Shown one piece after another: positions 43,171 through 50,823 of a stretch of 64,000 bases of DNA. The first letter of the stretch is position 1. Every line of letters begins with the position of its first letter. The stretch is from contig NZ_JAAIYA010000020.1 of the NCBI RefSeq assembly GCF_010894405.1, positions 62,001 through 126,000 on the forward strand, read 5' to 3'. Position numbers and translations under genes: made by a program. A model generated the notes under the pieces. It saw only the letters and a list, made by a program, of their open reading frames with translations, had not been told where the DNA came from and made no database searches. Source of the stretch: Pyxidicoccus caerfyrddinensis (GTDB lineage: Bacteria > Myxococcota > Myxococcia > Myxococcales > Myxococcaceae).

Positions 43171-43842
43171 TCAGCGGTGCTCCAGTGTGGGAAGCGGCCT
43201 TCCCTCCCTGGCCACGTACGAGACCGTCACGAGGGTTCCCGCGCGGGCGTCCCCCTGCACGGAGGAGTAGGTGGCTCCATTCCAGAGCACCGGCGCGGGC
43301 GCCATCAGGACCTGCTCGCGAAACTGCTCCAGCGCCTCCTGGCTGGGGTGCGAGGTCTCCAAGCGACACAGCGAGGCACCGCAGTGCACCGACTCCAGCC
43401 GGGAAGTGGTGAGGATTCGCCCCAGGTTGGAGCGGGTCAGGTCCTCCGCCTGCCGGCTCCAGTGTGGATCGATGGGCTCGCCGTGGACCGCTTCCTCCAG
43501 GCTGGCCACCCTCTCCTGCTCGGACGGTGGCACCGGGTGGTCAGGCGGAGTCACCGGGGGCGGGCGCTCCATGCCAGCGCCGGAGGCGGGCGGCTCGGCG
43601 GGGAGTGCCAGGGTCGGGCCGGGCGCGGAGACAGGCGTGCGTGTCACTTCCCGGGTGAGGCGCTCCAATTGTGCCTGCTGCTCACCCAGCGCGCGGGTCA
43701 TCTCTCGGAGCTCGCGGCGGGTGGCCGCGAGCTCCGTCTGTTGCTGCTGGTGCTGCTCCTCCAGTGAGGTGTGTTCCAGCCACTGCCAGCCCAGGAAGGC
43801 CAGCAGCACGGTGATTCCGGCCAGGGGCAGGGGGCGCGGCAT
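43171..43842 (-). CDS. Single-pass membrane protein with coiled coil
   Basis: 223 residues. One N-terminal membrane helix (LPLAGITVLLAFLGWQWLEH) anchors a Gln/Glu/Arg coiled coil (about 28-70), then a Pro-rich linker (70-110) and a C-terminal domain with the conserved-looking VHCGASLCRLETSHPS (two Cys four apart, likely a disulfide) and LVTVSYVAREGR. The layout places the C-terminal domain in the periplasm. Proteins of this build are common in myxobacteria and unnamed. It lies 30 bases after the small secreted protein gene and may be cotranscribed with it. Confidence 0.75.
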   Translation of the reverse strand: MPRPLPLAGITVLLAFLGWQWLEHTSLEEQHQQQQTELAATRRELREMTRALGEQQAQLERLTREVTRTPVSAPGPTLALPAEPPASGAGMERPPPVTPPDHPVPPSEQERVASLEEAVHGEPIDPHWSRQAEDLTRSNLGRILTTSRLESVHCGASLCRLETSHPSQEALEQFREQVLMAPAPVLWNGATYSSVQGDARAGTLVTVSYVAREGRPLPTLEHR

Positions 43843-43872
43843 CGCGGGTCTCCCAGGGCAGTGGCGAGGGAA

Positions 43873-44328
43873 CTAGTCGTCCCACTGGACGGAGTAGACC
43901 TTGGCGTTCTGCGCCAGGTTGCACAGCAGGTAGAGGGAGCTCTTGGTATCCGTGAAGAGTGTGCCCAGGGCGATGGTCTGCGGGCTGCCCGCGGCCGGCA
44001 GCGAGACCCAGCTCCCCGCGTAGAAACCGGTCTGGGTATTGGTGGTGGCCGCGATCCGGCAGCTCACGTCGCCGGTGGTGGCCCCCTGCGCCATGACGGA
44101 GAAGGTGCGGTACCCGGCGGCTCCAGAGAACGGCAGGGCCACGATGAAGGACTTCGTCGCGGCGCAGCTGTTGGCGATCCACCCATAGGCGTAGACGGGG
44201 CACGTATCGTCCGCCACGTTGGAGGCCTTCATGGAGGCCCCTCCGATGCCGTTGGCGTTGGCGGGGGTGGCCTGGATGGCGAGGGCGAAGGCGGCGGCGA
44301 GGGACAGGCTCTTCAGGGAGGTCTTCAT
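43873..44328 (-). CDS. Small secreted protein of unknown function
   Basis: 151 residues. A signal peptide ending near ANANG (MKTSLKSLSLAAAFALAIQ) is followed by an all-beta mature domain with four Cys (DTCPVYAYGWIANSCAATK, DVSCRIAAT, LYLLCNLAQ). GGAG lies about 6 bases before the ATG. The pattern is typical of exported myxobacterial hypothetical proteins. I see no catalytic motif and do not recognise the family. Confidence 0.75.
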   Translation of the reverse strand: MKTSLKSLSLAAAFALAIQATPANANGIGGASMKASNVADDTCPVYAYGWIANSCAATKSFIVALPFSGAAGYRTFSVMAQGATTGDVSCRIAATTNTQTGFYAGSWVSLPAAGSPQTIALGTLFTDTKSSLYLLCNLAQNAKVYSVQWDD

Positions 44329-44376
44329 GGCTTGCTCCGTTGGGAGTGGGTTCGTCCGTTGAGAACCGCGAGCGGA

Positions 44377-44965
44377 TTAAACGGGCAAGCGAGTGATTTT
44401 TTCCGGCTCCGGCAAGCGCGAGGCCTCAACCTCCATAGGGAGCGGCGAACTCCGCCCACCGGTTGTTGGGCTGCAAGCCGGTGCCGGGATTCTCCCGCGA
44501 TTGGCGTCGGTACGCAGCTCCCGCGCCGACTGGGACAGCGTCTCGATGGACCGCACCCGCGCATTGATGTCCGCGTCCTCGGCACCCTCCAGACGCGCAA
44601 TCCACGTCCGTATGAAGCGGACCGCGTTGAGCACCTCGGTGTGGTCGAAGATTTCGCCTGTATGCTTCAGGTCCTCCTCGACGAGGAAGATGAACATGCG
44701 GGCGAAGTTGGCGAACATCCGGTCATGGACCGGACGCCGGCGGTCGCCTGCGGGTGGCGGGCTGAAGTTGTCGCGCAGTTGCTTGAAGCTGAAGGTGCGC
44801 ACGCTGGCCAGCTTCCCTGTCCCGGTCCGGAAGCCCGGCGCATCCATCCACCCCTGCGCCGTGGACTTCTCGACCGCCATCTTCGCGACGATGAAGGCGT
44901 GGTGGGCGTCGTAGAAGGGCAGCAGCACCGACTCCAGGTAGTCCCCAATGAAGGTGGCGAAGCTG
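44377..44965 (-). pseudogene. Unknown gene truncated by an IS21-type insertion
   Basis: The minus frame ending at 44377 encodes about 190 convincing residues (FATFIGDYLESVLLPFYDAH, then AFIVAKMAVEKSTAQGWMDA, VRTFSFKQLRDNF and EVLNAVRFIRTWIARLEG). Upstream of about 44965 the same frame continues only as antisense of the transposase gene, so the N-terminal part and start codon are gone. The helical, charged sequence has no signal peptide and I cannot name the family. The break coincides with the left edge of the transposase homology. Confidence 0.6.
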
Positions 44966-45700
44966 AGCTGGCCGCCGCCGCGGGAACTGGATGAGGACGA
45001 TGCCCTGACGCGGTTATTGTTCGCCGAGGAGGGCCAACCGCGCCCGAGCCGGCCGGAACCGGATTGGGTGCGGATGCACCTAGAGCTACGCAAGAAGCAC
45101 GTGAGAAAGCAGTTGCTCTGTGAGGAGTACAAGGCGGAGCAGCCCGACGGGTACCAGTACAGCCAGTACTGTGAGAGGTACGCGCGGTGGGCCGCGACGC
45201 TGAGCGTCACGATGCGCCAGACGCACGTCGTGGGGGAGACGTTGTTCATCGACTTCAGCGGTGACGGCCTGGACGTGGTGGACCCGAAGACGGGCGAGCG
45301 AAGGAAGGCGAAGCTCTTCCTGGCGGTACTGGGCGCCAGCAACTTCACGTACGCGGAGCCAGTGCTGAGCGAGGACCTGCCCACGTGGGTGGGGTGCTAT
45401 GCCAACGCGCTCGAGTACATGGGCGGCGTGGCGTGGATATGGGTACCGGACAACCTGAAGAGCGGCGTGAAGAGTCCGGACCGGTACGAGCCGGACCTCA
45501 ACCCCACGTACGCTGAACTGGCGCGGCACTACGGCGCGGCGGTGATTCCGGCCCGGGTGCGCAAACCTCACGACAAGGCGAAGGTGGAGCAAGGTGTACT
45601 GCTGGCCGAGCGGTGGATACTGGCGGCGCTGCGCCACCAGACCTTCTTCTCGCTTTCAAGCGGCGACCTGCCCGGCATGATACCGGACGGGGGAGGGTGA
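44948..45700 (+). mobile_element. istA: Truncated IS21-family transposase (IstA) fragment
   Basis: 250 residues, about half of a usual IstA (near 500). The piece starts at the post-HTH region (LSWPPPRELDEDDAL), runs through RPEPDWVRMHLELRKK and YQYSQYCERYARWAATL, and holds the DDE integrase core: LFIDFSGDGLDVVD (first Asp), WVPDNLKSGV (second Asp) and RKPHDKAKVEQGV (Glu). It then reads RWILAALRHQTFFSL before the match stops and unrelated residues lead to TGA. The N-terminal helix-turn-helix, the C-terminus and the IstB ATPase are missing, so it cannot move on its own. Its insertion disrupted the minus-strand gene to the left. Confidence 0.85.
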
Positions 45701-45713
45701 GAGTGCAGCAATC

Positions 45714-45741
45714 CTCAAGCTGATTCGGCAAGCCTGAACGG
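45714..45741. repeat. Left copy of 28-bp near-direct repeat flanking a low-G+C insert
   Basis: CTCAAGCTGATTCGGCAAGC and the next eight bases match 22 of 28 positions with 47453-47480 in the same orientation. The pair brackets the lower-G+C gene at 45929-47365. Read on the minus strand, both copies can encode a similar C-terminal end (LAESA and LAELA before TGA), so they may be paired ends of related gene tails or attachment-like borders. Confidence 0.6.
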
Positions 45742-45928
45742 CTCACGCAGGGTAGACAGCAGCACTGAGCCTATTGGCGAAGAGCTTGCACCGCTGCTCA
45801 ACCTTGGATCTACAATGCGCGAGACCTTTCGCTGGTACCAGCTTCACAGTGGCCAAGTCCCGCATCGCCCAGTTTTGTAGTGCACCGAGAATCGCTTTCC
45901 ATCAACTCTATTAACCGAAGAGTTACCT

Positions 45929-47365
45929 ATGATGCAGGCACCCAGAAATGTCGCAATCCTGCCGTATGTTCGCACAATCAAGGACATCACCATCAATGGA
46001 TTTACCTTATGGCCAAACACTTCAGGCAACTGGATATCTAAGATCGGCAAGGATTACACGCCGCTAACAACTGCCTACGTTGATCAGAGGGGCAAGCCTG
46101 TCGGCGCCAGTGCCTCCATCCTGTCCCGAGATAATGGACAGTCGGCTACCTTGGCAGAACTCCGCGACGTCGTTGTCAGCCTTTCATCTATCGCATGGCT
46201 ACAGCGAACACGTGCCGCAGACAGCTGGGTATTTGAGTCTTGGCCGCTTCTTGACCAACAAGATCCTGACCCATACTTCGTTAGGATCGGTAAGTTTAGT
46301 CGAACAATTGGAACTCCTAGCACAAGCAGGGTGTACCCATCTCCGTACACGTACCCAATCCAATTCGGCCCCGAAATTCCTCAGCCGGTTCTGGATTATT
46401 TCGATGCCGAACTGAAGAAGCCCAAGGAGAGCTCGATCATAACGAGCCTGTCGCACTTCCACAGAGCACGCTTTGAGACCCCTTTTTTCTCCCTTCCTAT
46501 TGATGACATCGAAACCTTGTGGTCTGGATTCGAGGCCTACTTTCATTTCCCGTTCCCGCTTCCTCCAGCCACCAGCAGGAATCAGCACATGCTGGACTCC
46601 TTCAAGAATGAACTCAAAAACGAGCCTCTCAGACAGGAGTTTTGGGGCGGCCTAGAGAAATGGATTGATGCAACATACTTGGCTCGCTGCAAGCATACTC
46701 ACGGATCCGAAGTGCCTGATGTGGACCTGCTGCTTCATCCATACGATGCTGATCTTCTTCATTTGGGTTTGACACTTGCAGGGGCACTCATCAGGCTGCG
46801 AGCAATGTCAGGCAATGATTACATCCGGTTCGATACTGTGGAGCGTCTGAATCACCTGTTTATCGTGCGGTCTACGATAGACGCTGTCGCAACAAGACTT
46901 AAGGCAGACCGCAAATCGTTGTACCCCGGTGACGGCACTCTGTCGCAAACCGACTTTTCCGAACTACGCCAATTGCTTCAAGATCTTGTAGCATTCCAAA
47001 CGGTGCATCCCGGGTATCGGAATAGCAAACTCATAGCGGATGCCCGCAAGAAACTTGGATTGGTACTATCTGCGTGGGCGGAGGAGTTGACAAAGAACCC
47101 TCCCCAGTCTGTCAACGTTGAGTATCTAAGTGGCGTCAGGGAAATCATCAAAGAAGGCTCTGCAGCCAAAAAGAGCAATGACGAGATCGACAAAGAGATC
47201 GCGCTTCATCTGGTCAATTCAGAACTCTACTATCCGGGGTCTTTCATTGAAAGCGGCAATGCGGATATTGAGAAGCTCAAGATGGGCGGAGCGATCCCTT
47301 TCTGGTTGGTCGTTGATGCATTTATTCACCTGGAAGAACTCTACATCGGCTATGAACTGAGGTAG
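45929..47365 (+). CDS. Horizontally acquired protein with HEPN-like RX4H motif, putative defence gene
   Basis: 478 residues, no signal peptide. Base composition is near half G+C with A/T-ending codons, in sharp contrast to all neighbours. The middle region has LWSGFEAYFHFPF, then a helix pair ending YLARCKHTHGSEV: Arg253 and His258 in R-CKHT-H-G match the RX4-6H(G) signature of HEPN RNases such as ApeA-type proteins. The C-terminal third is helical (LVLSAWAEELTKN, EYLSGVREIIKE). The ATG follows GAAGAG-type purines. Weak promoter-like TTGCAC and TACAAT lie at 45786 and 45811, 19 bases apart. The location, flanked by IS debris and close to TIR genes, supports a phage-defence role, but the HEPN call rests on a short motif. 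Confidence 0.6.
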   Translation: MMQAPRNVAILPYVRTIKDITINGFTLWPNTSGNWISKIGKDYTPLTTAYVDQRGKPVGASASILSRDNGQSATLAELRDVVVSLSSIAWLQRTRAADSWVFESWPLLDQQDPDPYFVRIGKFSRTIGTPSTSRVYPSPYTYPIQFGPEIPQPVLDYFDAELKKPKESSIITSLSHFHRARFETPFFSLPIDDIETLWSGFEAYFHFPFPLPPATSRNQHMLDSFKNELKNEPLRQEFWGGLEKWIDATYLARCKHTHGSEVPDVDLLLHPYDADLLHLGLTLAGALIRLRAMSGNDYIRFDTVERLNHLFIVRSTIDAVATRLKADRKSLYPGDGTLSQTDFSELRQLLQDLVAFQTVHPGYRNSKLIADARKKLGLVLSAWAEELTKNPPQSVNVEYLSGVREIIKEGSAAKKSNDEIDKEIALHLVNSELYYPGSFIESGNADIEKLKMGGAIPFWLVVDAFIHLEELYIGYELR

Positions 47366-47452
47366 GAGCAGTGGCATTCTTGGAGTGTTTGACAAATATT
47401 AACGCTCAAATCCAAAGCGATTGCCCACCCAGGATAAGAGGTAGAAACAACG

Positions 47453-47480
47453 CTCAAGCTAATTCGGCCAGTTTGAGCGC
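47453..47480. repeat. Right copy of 28-bp near-direct repeat
   Basis: CTCAAGCTAATTCGGCCAGT and the next eight bases match the left copy at 45714-45741 (22 of 28). This copy marks the point where high G+C resumes. Confidence 0.6.
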
Positions 47481-47595
47481 AATGCGTCTGCCCGGCAGCA
47501 GCGCGGGGTCTTCGGGGTGCTCCAGCTTGATCGGGACCTTGATCATCGCCTTTGCATCTGCCCACACCCTCAACAGGGCTCCCATTCCGCCTATA
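47454..47595 (-). pseudogene. C-terminal fragment of an unidentified gene
   Basis: The minus frame ending with TGA at 47454-47456 encodes GALLRVWADAKAMIKVPIKL followed by EHPEDPALLPGRRIALKLAE, which is protein-like with good codon use. Upstream of about 47595 the frame runs into the antisense of the DUF4139 fragment, so only the last 45 or so codons remain. The family is unknown. Its last codons form the right-hand 28-bp repeat. Confidence 0.4.
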
Positions 47596-47599
47596 CTTA

Positions 47600-48111
47600 C
47601 GGCGCGCTCGTCGCTGGGAATCGGGCCGCCGCTGCTGGGCGACGACCTGCTCACCGTGAAGAAGAAGAACGAGACGGTGCAGGCGCGGCAGATGGAGGTG
47701 CAGAAGGCAGGCCTGGGCAGCGCCCCCGCGAACGGCGCTACGCCGGCCACGGTAGACCTGCCGAGCGTGGATGAGGGCGGCGAGACGCGCAACCTGAGGG
47801 CGCCGGGGAAGAGCACCGTCCCCTCGGATGGGCGGCCCAACGTCGTGCCGCTCTTCACCTTCGAGGACGCAGCCCGCTCGGAGCGGGTGTACTTCCCGGA
47901 TCTGGAGCCCAAGGCCTTCCTGCGGGCGGTGGCGCGCAATACCTCCCCCAATCCGGTGCTGGCGGGCCCGGTGGAGTTGCTGCGCGACAACGGCTCCGTG
48001 GGCTGGACGCAGACGCTGTTCGTGGCGCCCTAGGAGAAGTTCGAACTGAGCTTCGGCCCGGACGACGCCATCAGCATCCAGCGCGAAGACAGTATCCGTA
48101 CGACGGACGAC
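47600..48111 (+). pseudogene. DUF4139-family gene, 5' piece, broken by IS66 and an in-frame stop
   Basis: The plus frame reads LLTVKKKNETVQARQMEVQK, a linker, then FTFEDAARSERVYFPDLEP, FLRAVARNTSPNPVLAGPVE, LLRDNGSVGWTQTLFVAP, a TAG at 48031-48033, and EKFELSFGPDDAISIQRE in the same frame. This is the C-terminal DUF4139 domain of mucoidy-inhibitor-A-like proteins, where the stop replaces a Gly codon. The N-terminal domain is missing on the left, and the gene is cut on the right by the IS66 element. The remaining 3' piece is at 50494-50802. Confidence 0.75.
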
Positions 48112-48130
48112 GTGCCGCAGGGCCTTGAGG
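48112..48130 (+). repeat. IS66 left terminal inverted repeat
   Basis: GTGCCGCAGGGCCTTGAGG, pairing imperfectly with the complement of 50476-50493. Exact outer edge assigned by this match. Confidence 0.6.
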
Positions 48131-48160
48131 GGATGAGCAAGTCAGGTCATCCCTTGTCGT

Positions 48161-48487
48161 GTGCCGAAGAGAGCTGAGAAGCCGGAGTGGGCGCGCGTCG
48201 CCGAGGAGTTCGAAGCGAGCGGGCAGACGCAGCGGGAGTTCGCCGAGAGCCGAGGGCTGCGGCTGAGCACGTTGCAGTCGTGGGTGTACCGGCGTCGGCG
48301 CCAGGTGAGTACCGAGGCGGAGCCGCCCGTGCGCCTGCTGCCGGTGCAGGTGAGCGGAGCGGGCATGGCGGAGGAGGTGCCGTTGGAGGTGCTCACCGTC
48401 GGCGGGGCGCGCGTGCGCTTCGCGTCGGGCACGGACGTCGACTACGTGGCGCAACTGGTAGCGGCCCTGGGGCGTACGGCGTGCTGA
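48161..48487 (+). CDS. tnpA: IS66 accessory protein TnpA
   Basis: 108 residues from a GTG. A helix-turn-helix of the IS66 Orf1 type is clear: EFEASGQTQREFAESRGLRLSTLQSWVYRRRRQ. A Pro/Val-rich linker and a C-terminal VRFASGTDVDYVAQLVAALG helix follow, which is the usual Orf1 ending. It overlaps tnpB by 7 bases, consistent with translational coupling. It is required together with TnpB for efficient IS66 transposition. Confidence 0.9.
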   Translation: MPKRAEKPEWARVAEEFEASGQTQREFAESRGLRLSTLQSWVYRRRRQVSTEAEPPVRLLPVQVSGAGMAEEVPLEVLTVGGARVRFASGTDVDYVAQLVAALGRTAC

Positions 48488-48846
48488 CATTGCCGGCCTC
48501 GGTGCGAATCCTGCTGGCCACCGGGCCGGTGGACATGCGCAAGTCGATAGATGGCCTCATGGCGCTGGTGCGCACCGGCTGGGGCGAGGACGTCTACTCC
48601 GGCCACCTCTTCGCCTTCGTCAGCCGACGCGGAGACCGGGTGAAGATTCTCACCTTCAGTCGGGGCGGCTTCGTCCTGTACTACAAGCGCTTGGAGACGG
48701 GCCGCTTTCGGCTGCCCCGGGTGGATGCCGACGCGCAAACGGTGGCGCTGGACGCCACCCAGTTGGCGATGCTGCTGGACGGCATCGACGTGGCCGAGGT
48801 GAAGCGCCAGCCCGCCTGGACGCCCCCGGGACGGACAGGTAGCTAA
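48481..48846 (+). CDS. tnpB: IS66 accessory protein TnpB (Orf2)
   Basis: 121 residues from a GTG at 48481 inside the end of tnpA. The sequence is diagnostic: VRILLATGPVDMRKSIDGLM, GHLFAFVSRRGDRVKILTFS, GGFVLYYKRLETGRF and LAMLLDGIDVAEVKR are all conserved in IS66 Orf2 (PF05717). Length is normal. No inactivating change is seen. Confidence 0.95.
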   Translation: MLTLPASVRILLATGPVDMRKSIDGLMALVRTGWGEDVYSGHLFAFVSRRGDRVKILTFSRGGFVLYYKRLETGRFRLPRVDADAQTVALDATQLAMLLDGIDVAEVKRQPAWTPPGRTGS

Positions 48847-48874
48847 GCACGTCACGTGGGTAAGGGCCTACCTC

Positions 48875-50398
48875 GTGGGGTGTTACGCGCGGGTGCCACG
48901 TCAGCTGCCACTCGACCACTATTGCCCCTGGCGCGAGGAGGCCGAGGAGCTCAAGGCCGAGGTGGGCCGTATCGGCGGGGAGTTGGACACCCTCAAGAGC
49001 CAGATGGCGACCCTCCAGCGCCACGTCTTCGGCAAGAAGGCGGAGAAGCTACCGACCGTGGCCGCCGAGCTTCGCAAGGAGGCGGCGGGCGAGCAGGCGC
49101 AGGCGGCACGGGCCGAGGCGGCGCTGAAGAAACGACGCGAGCGCGCGGCCCGGAGAGTCGAGGGCGCGCCCACGCGCGAGATTCGCCACACCGTCCCTGC
49201 CGAGGAGCGCCACTGCCCCGCCTGCGGCAGCGAGGAGTTGAAGGCGCTGGGCAAGGGCCGCACCAGCGAGGTGTACGAATACATACCGGCCCGCTTCGAG
49301 CGCCAGGTGCACGTGCAGGAAGTGCTGGCATGCGCGTGCGGCCAGGGCGTCGTCACCGCGCCCCCGCCCGCGAAGGTGGTGGACAAGGGCGGGTACGGCC
49401 CCGACTTCCTGGCCCACGTGGTGACGTCCAAGTGCGCCGACTCCATGCCCCTGCACCGGCTGGCGCAGCGGATTGAGAGAGGCGGCGTCCCCATGAGTCG
49501 CAGCACCCTGACGGACCTCTTTCACCTGTCGGCCTCGGTGCTGCTGCCGCTCTCGCGCCACCTGCTGCAATGCATTGCCTCCTCGGAGGTGGTGTGGGCC
49601 GACGAGACGCCGCTGCGAGTGCTGGACGTGAAGAAGACGCGGCTGGGCTACCTCTGGACATTCCTCACCCAGAACGAGAAGGGCGAGTGGCTCATCGGCT
49701 ACCGCTTCAGCATGGGGCGTGGGGGCAAGACGCCCCTGGACGTGCTGGGCGGCACGACGGGCGCGCTCGTGGTGGATGGGTACACCGGCTACAACCCGGT
49801 GACGCTGCCCGACGGGCGCACTCGCGTCGGGTGTTGGGCGCATGTACGCCGCCGTTTCTTCGACGCGCTCGCCACCGCTCCCGAGGCCCGCGAGGCCATG
49901 AACTTCATCCTCGCCCTCTACCGGGTGGAAGCCAACGCGCGCGACGCGGACGTGGTGCGCGCGGCCGCCCACCGCGAACTGCGCCAGTTGCACAGCACCC
50001 CCGTCCTCGCGCGTCTGCGAGCCTGGCTCGAGGAGCAGGCCCCTCGGCACCCGCCGAAGGGGCCGCTGGGCCAGGCCATTTCCTACGCGCTGAAGCAGTG
50101 GGACGCGCTGAGCCGCTTCGTCTCGGATGAGCGCCTGCCGCTCGACAACAACCGGAGCGAGGGTGCCCTGCGAAAGGCAGCACTGGGCCGGAAGAACTTT
50201 CTCTTCGTCGGCCACGAAGCCGCGGGGGAGAACCTCGCCGGTCTCTACGCGCTGGTGGCCACCTGCGAGGTCAACGACGTCAACCCCGAGGCGTACCTGG
50301 CCGACGTGCTGCTGCGCGTGCAGACGCATCCCCAGTCGCGCATCGGCGAGCTGCTGCCGCTCGAGTGGAAGCGCTTGCGCGCCGCCGACTCCTCCTGA
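48875..50398 (+). CDS. tnpC: IS66-family transposase TnpC
   Basis: 507 residues from the first available start, a GTG at 48875. Features in order: an N-terminal leucine-zipper-like coil (ELKAEVGRIGGELDTLKSQM) with HVFGKKAEKL; a zinc finger (ERHCPACGSEELKALGKG); a second Cys pair (ACACGQG); and the DDE catalytic domain with VVWADETPLRVLD, LVVDGYTGYN and RLPLDNNRSEGALR (last motif E). All three acidic residues are present and the end (LLPLEWKRL) is standard, so the enzyme may be functional. Confidence 0.95.
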   Translation: MGCYARVPRQLPLDHYCPWREEAEELKAEVGRIGGELDTLKSQMATLQRHVFGKKAEKLPTVAAELRKEAAGEQAQAARAEAALKKRRERAARRVEGAPTREIRHTVPAEERHCPACGSEELKALGKGRTSEVYEYIPARFERQVHVQEVLACACGQGVVTAPPPAKVVDKGGYGPDFLAHVVTSKCADSMPLHRLAQRIERGGVPMSRSTLTDLFHLSASVLLPLSRHLLQCIASSEVVWADETPLRVLDVKKTRLGYLWTFLTQNEKGEWLIGYRFSMGRGGKTPLDVLGGTTGALVVDGYTGYNPVTLPDGRTRVGCWAHVRRRFFDALATAPEAREAMNFILALYRVEANARDADVVRAAAHRELRQLHSTPVLARLRAWLEEQAPRHPPKGPLGQAISYALKQWDALSRFVSDERLPLDNNRSEGALRKAALGRKNFLFVGHEAAGENLAGLYALVATCEVNDVNPEAYLADVLLRVQTHPQSRIGELLPLEWKRLRAADSS

Positions 50399-50475
50399 GC
50401 ACCTCGCTCAGCTCCATCCCATCCACTCGCTCACGCCCAGGCTCGCGACCACCGCCGAGCACAGCTCCCGTCCGT

Positions 50476-50493
50476 CCTCAAGCGGTCCGGCAC
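50476..50493 (-). repeat. IS66 right terminal inverted repeat
   Basis: CCTCAAGCGGTCCGGCAC on the plus strand; its complement starts GTGCCG like the left end. The host DUF4139 reading frame resumes a few bases later. Confidence 0.6.
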
Positions 50494-50802
50494 GGCGTTC
50501 ACCGGACGGATACCGAAGACAAGAAGCACTGCGAGGAGGTGGACGCGGTGAGCAAGTGGACCGAGCACACCCTGCACCGGCTCATCTACCTGTCCGACGA
50601 GGCGCGCACCGTCACCGAGCTAATCCCCATGGCGGAAATCGAGCACGTGAAGGTGGAGTTGGACACGAAGAAGACCACCTGCGAGCCCGTGCTCGACGAG
50701 AACGGCTTCGTCACCTGGACGGTGGAGCTGCCCGCCAACGGCTACACCCCGCTCCACCCGTGGTTCAGGATGTCGATGGCGCCGGGGGTGCAACGCTCCT
50801 GA
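50494..50802 (+). pseudogene. DUF4139-family gene, 3' piece
   Basis: From about 50500 the frame reads RTDTEDKKHCEEVDAVSKWT, then ARTVTELIPMAEIEHVKVEL, DENGFVTWTVELPANGYTPL and FRMSMAPGV before TGA. This is the ending of DUF4139 proteins and continues the piece at 47600-48111 once the IS66 element is removed. An internal GTG at 50548 could start a short product, but it would lack most of the domain. Together the two pieces show one gene split by transposition. Confidence 0.75.
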
Positions 50803-50823
50803 GTGACGGCGCGGCGCCTGGGT

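Larger units (their letters stand above)
48112..50493 (+). mobile_element. IS66-family insertion sequence, apparently complete
   Basis: About 2.38 kb with the three standard genes in order (tnpA, tnpB, tnpC). The left end starts GTGCCGCAGGGCCTTGAGG, and the right end read inward on the minus strand starts GTGCCGGACCGCTTGAGG: imperfect terminal inverted repeats sharing GTGCCG and TTGAGG at similar distance. The expected 8-bp target duplication is not clearly preserved; only CGGACG is found on both sides. It lies inside a DUF4139 gene whose two halves flank it. Confidence 0.8.

Noticed and set aside
48101-50508. CGGACG on both sides of IS66 as a target-site duplication
   Set aside because: Only six bases agree, and they are not at equal distance from the inverted repeats; IS66 normally makes 8-bp duplications.
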